DNA of 18,626 nucleotides from Lachnospiraceae bacterium UBA3401. Its GTDB lineage: Bacteria > Bacillota > Clostridia > Lachnospirales > Lachnospiraceae. Made by a program: the position numbers and the translations under genes. Position 1 is the stretch's first letter. Every line of letters begins with the position of its first letter. The notes under the pieces were generated by a model. It was not told the origin of the DNA. It did not search any database and saw only the letters and a program-made list of their open reading frames with translations. The stretch lies in the NCBI GenBank assembly GCA_002358575.1, contig DEPD01000162.1, positions 1-18,626 of the forward strand, given 5' to 3'. Positions 1-7,714 of this stretch are shown here, piece after piece.

Positions 1-21
1 TTTTTCTACAGTTCCTAAGAA
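1..21 (+). repeat. copy of an intergenic sequence also found at 9351-9371
   Basis: Positions 1-21 match 9351-9371 at 18 of 21 bases, through TTTTNCTACAGNTCCTNAGAA. The second copy is the loop and right arm of the hairpin between the GH43 genes, so this may be the right half of a similar hairpin whose left arm lies outside the window. Confidence 0.4.
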
Positions 22-73
22 GATTGTGGCGGGGAGATGTTTGTTAGGGCGAGTTATTTACGGGAGGGAAAGT

Positions 74-1642
74 ATGATTAAAGTGACCATATGGAACGAG
101 TATTTGCATGAACAGAGACAGGAGGAAGTGAGGGCTATTTATCCAATAGGAATTCATGGTTGTATTGCGGAGTTTTTGAAAAAGGATAAAAATATATTTG
201 TTCGGACTGCGACTTTAGAGGAACCAGAACATGGACTGACAGAGGAGGTTCTTGCAGATACAGATGTGTTGGTTTACTGGGGACATATGGCACATGGCGA
301 CTTTTCGGATGAAATAGCAAAGCGCGTGCAGAATCATGTGCTGGGCGGCATGGGTCTCATCGCATTGCACTCTGCGCATTTTGCCAAGATTATGGGGCTG
401 CTGATGGGAACAAGTATGACACTTCGCTGGAAGCATGGGGACCGTGAGCGGTTGTTTGTCACTGCACCGTATCATCCAATTGCACAGGGGATTCCTGCAC
501 AGTTTGACATTCCAATGGAGGAGATGTACGGGGAATATTTTGATATTCCAAAACCGGATGATGTGGTATTTACTGGTTGGTTTGCAGGAGGTGAGGTGTT
601 TCGCAGCGGCTGTACTTTTCAGCGTGGACGAGGCAGGATTTTTTATTTCCAGCCAGGGCATGAGGAGTATCCTATTTATCATATGCCTGAAATTCAGCGG
701 ATTCTCTCCAATGCAGTGTACTGGTGTGCGGAGGTAAAACGTCAGGCAGGACCTATGACCTGCACAGCAGTGAAAGTAACGTTGGAGCAAGAATATACCA
801 ATCCAATGAAAATTTCTGTATTTTATGATCATATTTTACAGGCGGTTGCCCAGTCGGAGGGCGCAAATACAATCGACAAAATTATGCGACGTTGCAGTGA
901 CCTTGGAATCCGTGGTATTGATATTGAATATGATCATCTCTGCGCAGACTATGATCAAATTTGTGGAGCGTTGCGCTATCACTATATGGAAGTTGCAAGT
1001 ATTTACCATTTTTATGATTTTCAGCGAAAGTCAGATATTGGTGTTGGAAAAGATCAAATTGATATGGCATATCAACTAGGGGTAAAAAAGATTTTGGTGG
1101 TGCCAGGATTTCTGGATGAAGAGGAAGCAAGAGCGCTGCATAGTGTGAGCAGTGATTATTTTGCGGTCGAGCGCTTTATGGAGCAAAATCTGCGCATTCA
1201 GGTGATGAAAGCAGCATTGATTGAGCTTACCGATTATGCAAAGTCTTTGGGAGTGCAAGTGACACTTGAAGACTTTGATGCAGTTGGGTCGCCGTGCTCG
1301 CGAATGAATGAACTGCTCTGGTTTTTGCGCAATGTACCCGATTTAAAATGTACTTTTGACATGGGAAATTTTGCTTTTGGCTATGAGAATGTAATGGAGG
1401 CATATGAGTTATTAGAACGATATATTGTACATGTGCACTGTAAGGATAGGGGAAGTGAAGGAAATGGGCTGAAATCTGTTCCGACAGGAAGTGGTTACAT
1501 TCCTGTCACACAGCTTGTCAGAAAGCTTAAAGAAATAGGTTACAACGGATATCTGTCGATTGAACATTTTGGGGAACTTGATCAGTTGGAGAGCATTGAG
1601 CAGTCAGCGCGGTTCTTAAGATCTGTCTTGGAGTGTGTCTAA
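74..1642 (+). CDS. ThuA-like domain fused to sugar-isomerase-type TIM barrel protein
   Basis: A 522-residue protein with two whole domains. Residues about 1-222 match the ThuA (trehalose utilisation) family, with recognisable stretches VYWGHMAHGD, GLIALHSAHF, EEMYGE, GEVFRSGC and FYFQPGHEEYP. Residues 245-520 are a xylose-isomerase-like/AP-endonuclease-2 TIM barrel with the usual metal ligands in order: E399 (TLEDFD), D429 (FDMGN), H455 (HVHCKD) and E497 (SIEHF). The two are joined by a linker of about 22 residues, and the barrel begins with MKISVFYDH, which looks like a former start. ATG 74 is chosen because GGGAGGG lies 7-12 bases before it; a GTG at 26 is in frame but has no ribosome site. 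ThuA and such barrels are linked to uptake and oxidation or isomerisation of disaccharides and 3-keto sugars, so an intracellular sugar-modifying role is inferred; the substrate is unknown. No signal peptide is seen. Confidence 0.85.
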   Translation: MIKVTIWNEYLHEQRQEEVRAIYPIGIHGCIAEFLKKDKNIFVRTATLEEPEHGLTEEVLADTDVLVYWGHMAHGDFSDEIAKRVQNHVLGGMGLIALHSAHFAKIMGLLMGTSMTLRWKHGDRERLFVTAPYHPIAQGIPAQFDIPMEEMYGEYFDIPKPDDVVFTGWFAGGEVFRSGCTFQRGRGRIFYFQPGHEEYPIYHMPEIQRILSNAVYWCAEVKRQAGPMTCTAVKVTLEQEYTNPMKISVFYDHILQAVAQSEGANTIDKIMRRCSDLGIRGIDIEYDHLCADYDQICGALRYHYMEVASIYHFYDFQRKSDIGVGKDQIDMAYQLGVKKILVVPGFLDEEEARALHSVSSDYFAVERFMEQNLRIQVMKAALIELTDYAKSLGVQVTLEDFDAVGSPCSRMNELLWFLRNVPDLKCTFDMGNFAFGYENVMEAYELLERYIVHVHCKDRGSEGNGLKSVPTGSGYIPVTQLVRKLKEIGYNGYLSIEHFGELDQLESIEQSARFLRSVLECV

Positions 1643-1672
1643 TGTCACAATCCAAAGCAGTTTAGCCATATT

Positions 1673-1689
1673 GGTATGCAAATCATACC
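1673..1689. other. small hairpin after the ThuA-TIM gene
   Basis: GGTATG, a five-base loop and CATACC form a perfect six-base stem 30 bases after the stop. No T-run follows it, so it is not a convincing intrinsic terminator. It could protect the 3' end of the message or be chance. Confidence 0.3.
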
Positions 1690-1740
1690 GCAAAAAATGC
1701 AATATATACCAGAAATATTTTCTTTTGGCAAAGGGATATG

Positions 1741-1767
1741 TATAATAAATTCGGTTGTCACGACAAC
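1741..1767 (+). promoter_or_regulatory. putative -10 box and inverted repeat before the chemoreceptor operon
   Basis: A perfect TATAAT stands at 1741-1746. No good -35 lies 16-18 bases before it; TTGGCA at 1725-1730 is only 10 bases away. At the expected start point lies GTTGTC-AC-GACAAC (1754-1759 and 1762-1767), a 6-2-6 inverted repeat that could be an operator or a 5' end hairpin. The weak -35 suggests activator dependence, but the promoter is unproven. Confidence 0.45.
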
Positions 1768-1789
1768 TTCAATAACTACTCTATAAATT

Positions 1790-1829
1790 GCTGGGGTATT
1801 CATTTTCCTCCAAAAATGAATTTCCCAGC
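1790..1829 (+). promoter_or_regulatory. long leader hairpin with CCTCC loop
   Basis: GCTGGG (1790-1795) pairs with CCCAGC (1824-1829), and ATTCATTTT (1798-1806) pairs with AAAATGAAT (1813-1821). The two helices are separated by a G.T pair and a T/T mismatch. The loop is CCTCCA (1807-1812), an anti-Shine-Dalgarno sequence able to pair with GGAG at 1886-1889 in front of the chemoreceptor gene. T-rich sequence (GGTTTGCTTTCTT) follows. It could be an attenuator, a translation regulator, or a weak terminator for the upstream gene. Confidence 0.55.
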
Positions 1830-1898
1830 GGTTTGCTTTCTTATAGGTTTGTTCAGGAATTTTTAGGAATTATAGAAAATATAAAGGAGATGATAGTG

Positions 1899-3389
1899 AT
1901 GAAGGGAAATGATGGACAAAATGAAAAACGTGTGAATAAATTTGTGCTTATGATCATTACAATCATTGATATGTTTCTGTTCTTTGGGTATATTGGAGAT
2001 TATGTACAGGGAAACATCAGTTTTGAATTTATGATGGCGGTTGATTTGTCGGTTATCGCATCAATGATTACATGTTATGCAGTTTATTTTCACAAGAAAG
2101 ACAGTGCGATATTTAAACATGTGTCTGTGATTGGGTATATGGTGGTCTATGGACTTGCTGTGATCGGGGCACAAAATGATTTGGTGTTTATTATGGTTTT
2201 TCCATTTACAGTGATTTACATACTATATTATGATATGAAACTAATTCTTAGGATTGCTGTGGTGTTCGGCATTATTAATCTATTGGATGTGGGTTATATT
2301 GCAGTGCTGTTGAGGCATATGCATTCTGGTGCACCGCTCAACAGCACATCACTCTTGTTGCAGGGGGCCTCTACGCTCGTGTATATGATTGTGCTCTGTG
2401 GAACCACACAGATTTCTAATGATAACAATGCCAGAAGGATTGCTAGCATTGACGAGGAGCGGGAGAAGAGCAATACACTTTTGCAGGAGGTGTTAGAGGT
2501 TGCTGCATCTGTAAGGCAAAATTCAACAAAGGCAGCAGAACATATTCGGCAATTAAGCCAATATGTGGATTCTACAGTATCTGAGTTAGACGGGATTGCA
2601 CAGGGCAATAGCAACAATGCAGAGAGCATTGAGGAGCAGACAGTAATGACTGGAAATATTCAGCATATGATATTGGAGACAAAACAAATGTCTGATGAGA
2701 TGCTGGCAATGGCAGAGCGTTCTGGGCAGGCGGTGAAGGATGGGAAACAGACGGTTGACAGATTGCAGTCACAATCACAGAGAACGCGGGAAGCAAATGA
2801 GCAGGTGGTTGCCTCTGTCTCTAGTCTGATTTCTAATGCAAAGGCAGTGGAGGACATTACAGAACGTATTTTTTCCATTTCTAGTCAAACCAATCTCTTG
2901 GCGCTGAATGCTTCGATTGAAAGTGCGCGTGCCGGAGAGGCTGGAAAAGGGTTTGCTGTTGTGTCTGCAGAAATTCGCACGCTTGCAGATGAGACAAGGA
3001 GTTTGACAGAGGGGATTCGCAAGATTGTTGATGAGTTGAAAATGAATGCGGACGCGGCAAAGAGTACTGTAGACAATGTGATTATGGCGTCTGGCACAGA
3101 ACATGACCTAATTTTAAATGCAAGCACGCAGTTTAATGAGATTGGAAGTCGTATGGAAGGATTGCATACGAATGTGCACGAGATTTATGGAAGAATCGAG
3201 GAAATTTTGGAATCAAACAATAAGATTGTGGACAGCATTAATCATATTTCCGCAGTGAGCGAGGAAGTGACTGCGGGCACACAGCAGGCAGCAGATCTTG
3301 GCGCGGATACCAGCCGCAAAGCAGAGCAGGCAAGAGAACTGATGATTGGATTACTTGACACGGTTAAAGCTATCGACCGATATCTGTAG
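1899..3389 (+). CDS. six-helix membrane methyl-accepting chemotaxis-like receptor
   Basis: A 496-residue protein. Residues 12-170 hold about six hydrophobic helices joined by very short loops, so there is no large extracellular ligand domain and no clear HAMP domain. From about 185 it is a long helical cytoplasmic domain ending in the MCP signalling tip at 330-357, with QTNLLALNASIESARAGEAG (R344, E347) and GFAVVSAEIR. This tip normally contacts CheA and CheW, neither of which is in the window. ATG 1899 is chosen because AAAGGAG (1883-1889) ends nine bases before it; ATG 1890 directly abuts that site and a longer TTG frame from 1788 would run through the leader hairpin. It heads a tight operon with a sensor kinase and a LytTR regulator, which suggests a sensory input shared with that pair. 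The ligand is unknown; membrane-embedded sensing is inferred. Confidence 0.9.
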   Translation: MKGNDGQNEKRVNKFVLMIITIIDMFLFFGYIGDYVQGNISFEFMMAVDLSVIASMITCYAVYFHKKDSAIFKHVSVIGYMVVYGLAVIGAQNDLVFIMVFPFTVIYILYYDMKLILRIAVVFGIINLLDVGYIAVLLRHMHSGAPLNSTSLLLQGASTLVYMIVLCGTTQISNDNNARRIASIDEEREKSNTLLQEVLEVAASVRQNSTKAAEHIRQLSQYVDSTVSELDGIAQGNSNNAESIEEQTVMTGNIQHMILETKQMSDEMLAMAERSGQAVKDGKQTVDRLQSQSQRTREANEQVVASVSSLISNAKAVEDITERIFSISSQTNLLALNASIESARAGEAGKGFAVVSAEIRTLADETRSLTEGIRKIVDELKMNADAAKSTVDNVIMASGTEHDLILNASTQFNEIGSRMEGLHTNVHEIYGRIEEILESNNKIVDSINHISAVSEEVTAGTQQAADLGADTSRKAEQARELMIGLLDTVKAIDRYL

Positions 3390-3403
3390 GAAAGGGGAAG
3401 GCA

Positions 3404-4771
3404 ATGTTAGGCGGTTCTGTATATATCGCATTAATTCGGTATGCAATTAGTCTTGCGGGAACCATTGTATTATTTTCACTCATAAGCGAGCCGCGGTATA
3501 ACCCAAAGAAAACTTTTATCTGCTATATTGGTTTTGGATTTGTCTTGATTGGTGGTGCATGCATCTGGTATGTGATAGATTGGTCTACCTGCATGAAAAT
3601 GTCAGCTTTTGTGATGTACTTATGTTTTACTGTCTTTGCGATTTTGATGAGCAGCGATCCGCTTTATCTCTTATTATATAAGTTTGCGCTTAACTTTTAT
3701 TTGCTTGCAGTATTTTTGATAGGTGGCATTGAGGTTTCTGTGATATTTTTTGATAGAAATGTATGGGCGGATATTATTACACGGATAATTTTAATCTTGT
3801 TGATGGCAGTATTTATTGACAGAAAAATTAAGGAATCCATTCGCAGGTTTGGGCGTTATGTGGAGACAGAGCTGGATAAATTTAGCGTTTTTATTATGAT
3901 TTTAAGCATTTTATTTGGAATTGGGTTTATCTTAAATCCAAATACCATCGATCAGACACCATATCGGCTTTTTCAGCTTATGATGAATTTTTTCTTGACA
4001 GGGGCTTTGCAGCTTTTGGTTTATCGTCTTTATCTCCATATTGGAAAAGAGAAAGAGTATCAAAAGGAAAATCAGCTTATGCAAATGAATCATCGTCTGT
4101 TAGAACGCAATATGGAATTGATGGAGGAATCAATTGCATCTGGCAGACGCATTCGTCATGATGCCAGACATCACAATGCAGTGATTGCAGAGTATGCTCG
4201 CAGGGGACAAAATGATGAGCTGTTGAAATATCTCAAAGAGTATGATAAAGAGACAGAGGAGAGCATGACACAGCAAATTTGTTCTAACACAGCCGTCAAT
4301 AACATTCTTACAGCTTACACTCGATGGGCACAGCAGGAACAGATAAAAGTGACCCTAGATGTCGAAATTGGCAGTAACCTTGAAATCCCCAATATTGATC
4401 TGGTTACAATATTGGCGAATGCTTATGAAAATGCGATATATGGATGTATTGAAGTAAAAAGGCAGTCACCAGAACAGGATTGTTTTATTTATCTGATGCT
4501 AAAAAGAAAGCGAAATAAACTTGTGATTTGTTGTAACAATACTTGCAAGAGAGAAACCGAAATGAAAAATGGACAACCAAAACCAGAGTTTACAGGGGGA
4601 ATTGGAGTATTAAGTATTATTAAGACAGCAGAAAATTTTGGTGGAGAATACGATTTTAAAAATGATGAGGGCGTGTTTGTCTTTCGTTTAATTATGAATA
4701 TTCCGCATTTAGATGGCAGTGCAGTGGAGGAAAGGGGAACAGACAATGTATCTAATAGCACTCTGCGATGA
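3404..4771 (+). CDS. GHKL (AgrC-type) sensor histidine kinase
   Basis: A 455-residue membrane kinase. The first 215 residues hold about six to seven hydrophobic helices and are the likely sensor. A coiled linker (about 217-248) leads to the phosphoacceptor box RIRHDARHHN, with H252 the probable phosphorylated histidine and H256/H257 close by. The C-terminal ATPase half has the N box (N339 and N343 in ANAYENA) and a glycine box TGGIGVLSI (G398-G401), typical of AgrC-like GHKL kinases rather than classic HisKA kinases. A GGAAAGGGGAAGG ribosome site precedes ATG 3404, only 14 bases after the chemoreceptor stop. It overlaps the response regulator by 26 bases, so the two are translationally coupled. 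AgrC relatives often sense secreted peptides, but no AgrB or AgrD gene is visible here. Confidence 0.92.
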   Translation: MLGGSVYIALIRYAISLAGTIVLFSLISEPRYNPKKTFICYIGFGFVLIGGACIWYVIDWSTCMKMSAFVMYLCFTVFAILMSSDPLYLLLYKFALNFYLLAVFLIGGIEVSVIFFDRNVWADIITRIILILLMAVFIDRKIKESIRRFGRYVETELDKFSVFIMILSILFGIGFILNPNTIDQTPYRLFQLMMNFFLTGALQLLVYRLYLHIGKEKEYQKENQLMQMNHRLLERNMELMEESIASGRRIRHDARHHNAVIAEYARRGQNDELLKYLKEYDKETEESMTQQICSNTAVNNILTAYTRWAQQEQIKVTLDVEIGSNLEIPNIDLVTILANAYENAIYGCIEVKRQSPEQDCFIYLMLKRKRNKLVICCNNTCKRETEMKNGQPKPEFTGGIGVLSIIKTAENFGGEYDFKNDEGVFVFRLIMNIPHLDGSAVEERGTDNVSNSTLR

Positions 4772-5483
4772 TGAGGAAGCAGACTTAGATAAGACAGAAC
4801 AGATGTTGAGAAGTTACGGAAGGGAACACCCAGGGACGGAATTGATAATGGAACGTTTTCTAAATGCGGATAGTCTGCTCAACAGAATTAGAGAGAAGAA
4901 TTATAGACCAGATCTTATATTTATGGATATTTATATGTCGGATAAGTCTGGTATTGATGCGGCAAAGGAATTGCGTGCGATGGGAAATAGAGGCAGGTTG
5001 ATATTTCTGACGACTTCGCGGGAACATGCGCTGGATGCGTTTGGCGTGGAGGCTTTACAGTATCTTGTTAAGCCGATTACAGAAGAAATGCTTTTTTCTG
5101 TGTTGGACCGATTTTTGCGGGAAATAAATGAATTGAGCAAAAAGTATTTATTATTACGAATTGAAGGCAGAATACAGCGGGTGGCGGTAAGTGATATTGT
5201 CTGTTGTGAGGCCCAGGGAAAGTCGCAGTATCTATATTTGGCGAACCATACACAGTTTGGTCTGAGAAGGACTATGATAGAAATCTATGAAATGCTTGCT
5301 TGCTACAAGGAATTTGTGCGCGTTGGAGCTGCCTATATTGTCAATCTGGAACATGTGGAAAGTCTCAGTGCCCAAGAAGTTCAGATGGATAGTGGGAAAA
5401 AGATTTATCTGCCACGGGGTTCTTATCATCCACTTCGAGAGCGATATTTTAATTATTATTGTGAAAGCAGTGAGATTTTATAA
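4746..5483 (+). CDS. LytTR-family response regulator
   Basis: A 245-residue DNA-binding response regulator. The receiver domain (1-120) has the acidic pair D8/D9, phosphoacceptor D61 (IFMDIYM), T89 and K109 (YLVKP). The C-terminal half (about 142-240) is a LytTR domain, seen in LLLRIEGRIQRVAVSDIVCCEA, FVRVGAAYIVNLEHV and the ending LPRGSYHPLRERY. This family binds pairs of short direct repeats to activate nearby promoters. ATG 4746 is preceded by GGAGGAAAGGGG at a proper spacing; an upstream ATG at 4713 lies inside the kinase frame and would displace that site. It is the natural partner of the overlapping kinase. The DUF4349 gene that follows is a possible target, but no clear LytTR box pair was found before it. 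Confidence 0.93.
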   Translation: MYLIALCDDEEADLDKTEQMLRSYGREHPGTELIMERFLNADSLLNRIREKNYRPDLIFMDIYMSDKSGIDAAKELRAMGNRGRLIFLTTSREHALDAFGVEALQYLVKPITEEMLFSVLDRFLREINELSKKYLLLRIEGRIQRVAVSDIVCCEAQGKSQYLYLANHTQFGLRRTMIEIYEMLACYKEFVRVGAAYIVNLEHVESLSAQEVQMDSGKKIYLPRGSYHPLRERYFNYYCESSEIL

Positions 5484-5579
5484 AAAAATAAACACTTTTC
5501 CATAAATTTCAATTGGTCAATACGTATCTGTAGTAGAAAGATAATTCGTTATTATGACAAAGAAAGGGAAGGGATGTTT

Positions 5580-6734
5580 ATGAAAAAGAAATGGAAAGGA
5601 TTGCTCTCTGTGTCTATGATTGTTGTAAGTTTACTGACAGGTTGTGATGCATCAGGGGAAGCGAAATCTATCATGACATCAGATTCAGCAGCGCCTGTTA
5701 TGAACAGTGCAGTGCGTGAGAATTATTCTGGGGGTGTCGCCTATAACAATACAGAATTGGCAGTGGCGGCGGAAGAAGAGATGCTAGAGTATCCTATGGA
5801 GAGCGGAGAAGGAGCAACAGCAAGTCAGAGCCAGCAGCAGACACCACCTCTTGACGACATAATACTTTTGGAGGAAAAGCTGATATATCATTGTAATCTT
5901 AATATTGAGACACTTGACTATCCGACGGCAATCGCATCAATTAAGGAAACCATCTCTAAATATGGTGGGGTGATTCAGTCGGAGAGTGAGAGTGACAGTG
6001 GACATGATTGGTACTATGCGGATTATCGCAAGACAGGCGGCACAATGCATAACTACCTAGAAGTGCGAATTCCATCAAAGGACTATGAAAATTTTTTGTC
6101 TGAGCTTGACGGAGTAGGAAAAATTATTTCAAAATCAACGAGTGTGGATAATATTAGCCAGAAATATTATGATACGACAGCGCAGATAGAGGCGTTACAA
6201 ATACAAGAGAAAAACCTGCTCGCAATGCTGGAAAAGTGCGAGACAATTGAGGATATGATCACAGTAGAACAGCGACTGTCAGAAGTTCAGTACGAGCTTA
6301 ATACATTGCAAACCAACCGTCGCTATATGGATATGGATGTCGCATATTCTTATGTCAATATCAATGTATCCGAAGTGATGGAATATCGTCAGGACAGTGA
6401 GCCTATCAGAAGGAATACTTTTGTGGACCGGCTGAAAAATACAATTTTGTCTACCGGAAGAGGATTTCTGTATTTTCTGGAAGGATTGTTGTTTTTTATG
6501 ATTTATCTAGCGCCATATATGCTGATTATTGCGTTGATTTGCTCTGTTTTTCTCAGGAAAAAGATACGATATATTTTGGAACAGAGAAAAATAAAAACAG
6601 CCCAAAGACATGTACAGAAACCGCAAACTCCTTCTATGCCGTCGTTTTCAGTGCAGCCGCCGTTTGTACAGTCAACTTCAGTGCAGCAAGAAATGCAGGA
6701 TTTCCAGCAAAATCAACCAGAAAACAAGGATTAA
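5580..6734 (+). CDS. DUF4349-type lipoprotein
   Basis: A 384-residue predicted lipoprotein of unknown function. It has a lysine-rich signal peptide with a lipobox LLTGC (C22 lipidated), a low-complexity S/E/Q stretch to about residue 90, then the DUF4349 body: LIYHCNLNIETLDY, KYGGVIQSESE and YLEVRIPSKDYENFLSEL. A coiled coil spans about 193-248, and a hydrophobic helix about 295-325 is followed by a basic cytoplasmic segment and a P/Q-rich tail. The combination of a lipidated N terminus and a late membrane helix is usual for this family. ATG 5580 is favoured over ATG 5574 because AAGGG ends six bases before it. It lies 96 bases after the LytTR regulator and may be a separate unit. Its stop overlaps the convergent AraC stop by four bases. 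Confidence 0.85.
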   Translation: MKKKWKGLLSVSMIVVSLLTGCDASGEAKSIMTSDSAAPVMNSAVRENYSGGVAYNNTELAVAAEEEMLEYPMESGEGATASQSQQQTPPLDDIILLEEKLIYHCNLNIETLDYPTAIASIKETISKYGGVIQSESESDSGHDWYYADYRKTGGTMHNYLEVRIPSKDYENFLSELDGVGKIISKSTSVDNISQKYYDTTAQIEALQIQEKNLLAMLEKCETIEDMITVEQRLSEVQYELNTLQTNRRYMDMDVAYSYVNINVSEVMEYRQDSEPIRRNTFVDRLKNTILSTGRGFLYFLEGLLFFMIYLAPYMLIIALICSVFLRKKIRYILEQRKIKTAQRHVQKPQTPSMPSFSVQPPFVQSTSVQQEMQDFQQNQPENKD

Positions 6735-7507
6735 TAAGTTCTTTGCCTGATGTTTCCTGGCGTGGTTCCATAGACTTCATGAAATGCTCTATAAAAGGAG
6801 CGTAAGCTGTTAAATCCGCTGGCAAAACAGACTTCTGTCACAGACAATTCAGAGTGTGTTAATAACCCCATCGCATGTTCTGAGCGCAGGTGTTTAAGGT
6901 AATCATTGTAGGAACAGCCAAAGTTATTTTTAAAAATATGGGAGATATGATACTTGTTGTAGCCGAGGGCGGCTGCAAGCTGTGACAGGCTTAGTTCTTC
7001 TGTGAAATGCTGGTTTAAGTAATTGGAAATATCCTGACAAATGCCAGTGGGGATTGTACTTTGTCTGACAAGTGTTATCTGAGACAAAATCATAGTGGTA
7101 AGAATATACAGATATCCTTTTGCAATGCGGATATCTGTATTTTTTTGCGCACTTTCTGACAGCCCGGATATTAGTAGTGAAAATTGTTCAGGATTTTGTG
7201 GGTTTGTGATAAAGGGAATCTGCGGGCGTTGTGTGTGAAATTCTGCAGAGAAGTCAGGCAGAAAATCGTGATTAAAGATAATCATAAGTGCCAGAGAGTG
7301 TTCGGGGGTATGCGTTTCATGCACAATATTGGGAAAGGCGATGGAAATCATACCTTTTTTTAAAAGTTTTTTTTTGCCAGAGATAGTGATTTCAATAGCG
7401 CCGTCAAGCACATAAAAAATTTCTACCTGTCGGTGCATATGTGCAAGATAGTTGTTGTTTTTAGTCTCCTTGACAAATAAATATTCGTCCCTTTTTTGAT
7501 AAATCAT
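6731..7507 (-). CDS. AraC-family transcriptional regulator
   Basis: A 258-residue regulator. The N-terminal half is a cupin-like ligand pocket (HMHRQVEIFYVLDG at 22-36 and FPNIVHETHTPE at 58-69), as in sugar-sensing AraC proteins. The C-terminal 95 residues hold two helix-turn-helix units: LSLSQLAAALGYNKYHISHI at about 172-191, and the second at about 221-248 (VTEVCFASGFNSLRSFYRAF, ending in TTPGNIR). ATG at 7507 is chosen because GAGGAG precedes it by seven bases; a start 15 codons upstream has no such site. It diverges from two GH43 glycosidase genes, so it is very probably their activator, responding to a pentose or oligosaccharide. Repeated CAAGAG boxes in the shared intergenic region fit this. 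Its stop overlaps the stop of the DUF4349 gene in the shared TTAA. Confidence 0.92.
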   Translation of the reverse strand: MIYQKRDEYLFVKETKNNNYLAHMHRQVEIFYVLDGAIEITISGKKKLLKKGMISIAFPNIVHETHTPEHSLALMIIFNHDFLPDFSAEFHTQRPQIPFITNPQNPEQFSLLISGLSESAQKNTDIRIAKGYLYILTTMILSQITLVRQSTIPTGICQDISNYLNQHFTEELSLSQLAAALGYNKYHISHIFKNNFGCSYNDYLKHLRSEHAMGLLTHSELSVTEVCFASGFNSLRSFYRAFHEVYGTTPGNIRQRTY

Positions 7508-7566
7508 AGTGAACTCCTCTGTGATAAGATGTAGAAGTGAGGGCGATGACAAAGCTTGTTTTCCCT

Positions 7567-7595
7567 ATTATAATACATTGTAGAAAAGAATCCAA
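7567..7595 (-). promoter_or_regulatory. probable promoter of the AraC regulator
   Basis: On the minus strand TTGGAT (7595-7590) and a perfect TATAAT (7572-7567) are 17 bases apart, giving a leader of about 50 bases. The -35 is imperfect and overlaps a CAAGAG box at 7592-7600, which would allow autoregulation. Confidence 0.55.
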
Positions 7596-7654
7596 GAGAA
7601 TCGCAATATTTGGCAAGAGAAAATTAACACAGGGTATAGAAGTTTGCAAGAGGA
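7592..7654 (+). promoter_or_regulatory. three CAAGAG direct-repeat boxes, likely AraC operator
   Basis: Three copies of [C/G]CAAGAG[A/G]A occur in the same orientation: 7592-7600 (CCAAGAGAA), 7613-7621 (GCAAGAGAA) and 7646-7654 (GCAAGAGGA). The first two are 21 bases apart, two helical turns, as for AraC-family half-sites; the third is 33 bases on. Candidate promoters for the GH43 genes are a -10 TATACT at 7661-7666 with no good -35, or TTGCAA (7644-7649) with TATTTT (7666-7671). Binding is inferred from layout. Confidence 0.5.
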
Positions 7655-7714
7655 GTGTCGTATACTATTTTTATTAGAGAATAAACAAATAATATGAGAA
7701 AGGCAGGTATCAAG

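Noticed and set aside
215..832. Long minus-strand open frame of 205 codons
   Set aside because: It lies wholly within the ThuA domain, has no ribosome site, and its translation is rich in C/H/I with no recognisable domain; a shadow frame.
1725..1746. TTGGCA and TATAAT as a standard promoter
   Set aside because: The gap is only 10 bases, far from 16-18; only the -10 is kept as tentative.
1643..1898. Possible c-di-GMP (GEMM) riboswitch before the chemoreceptor
   Set aside because: The conserved GEMM core sequences are absent; the structure present is a single long hairpin.
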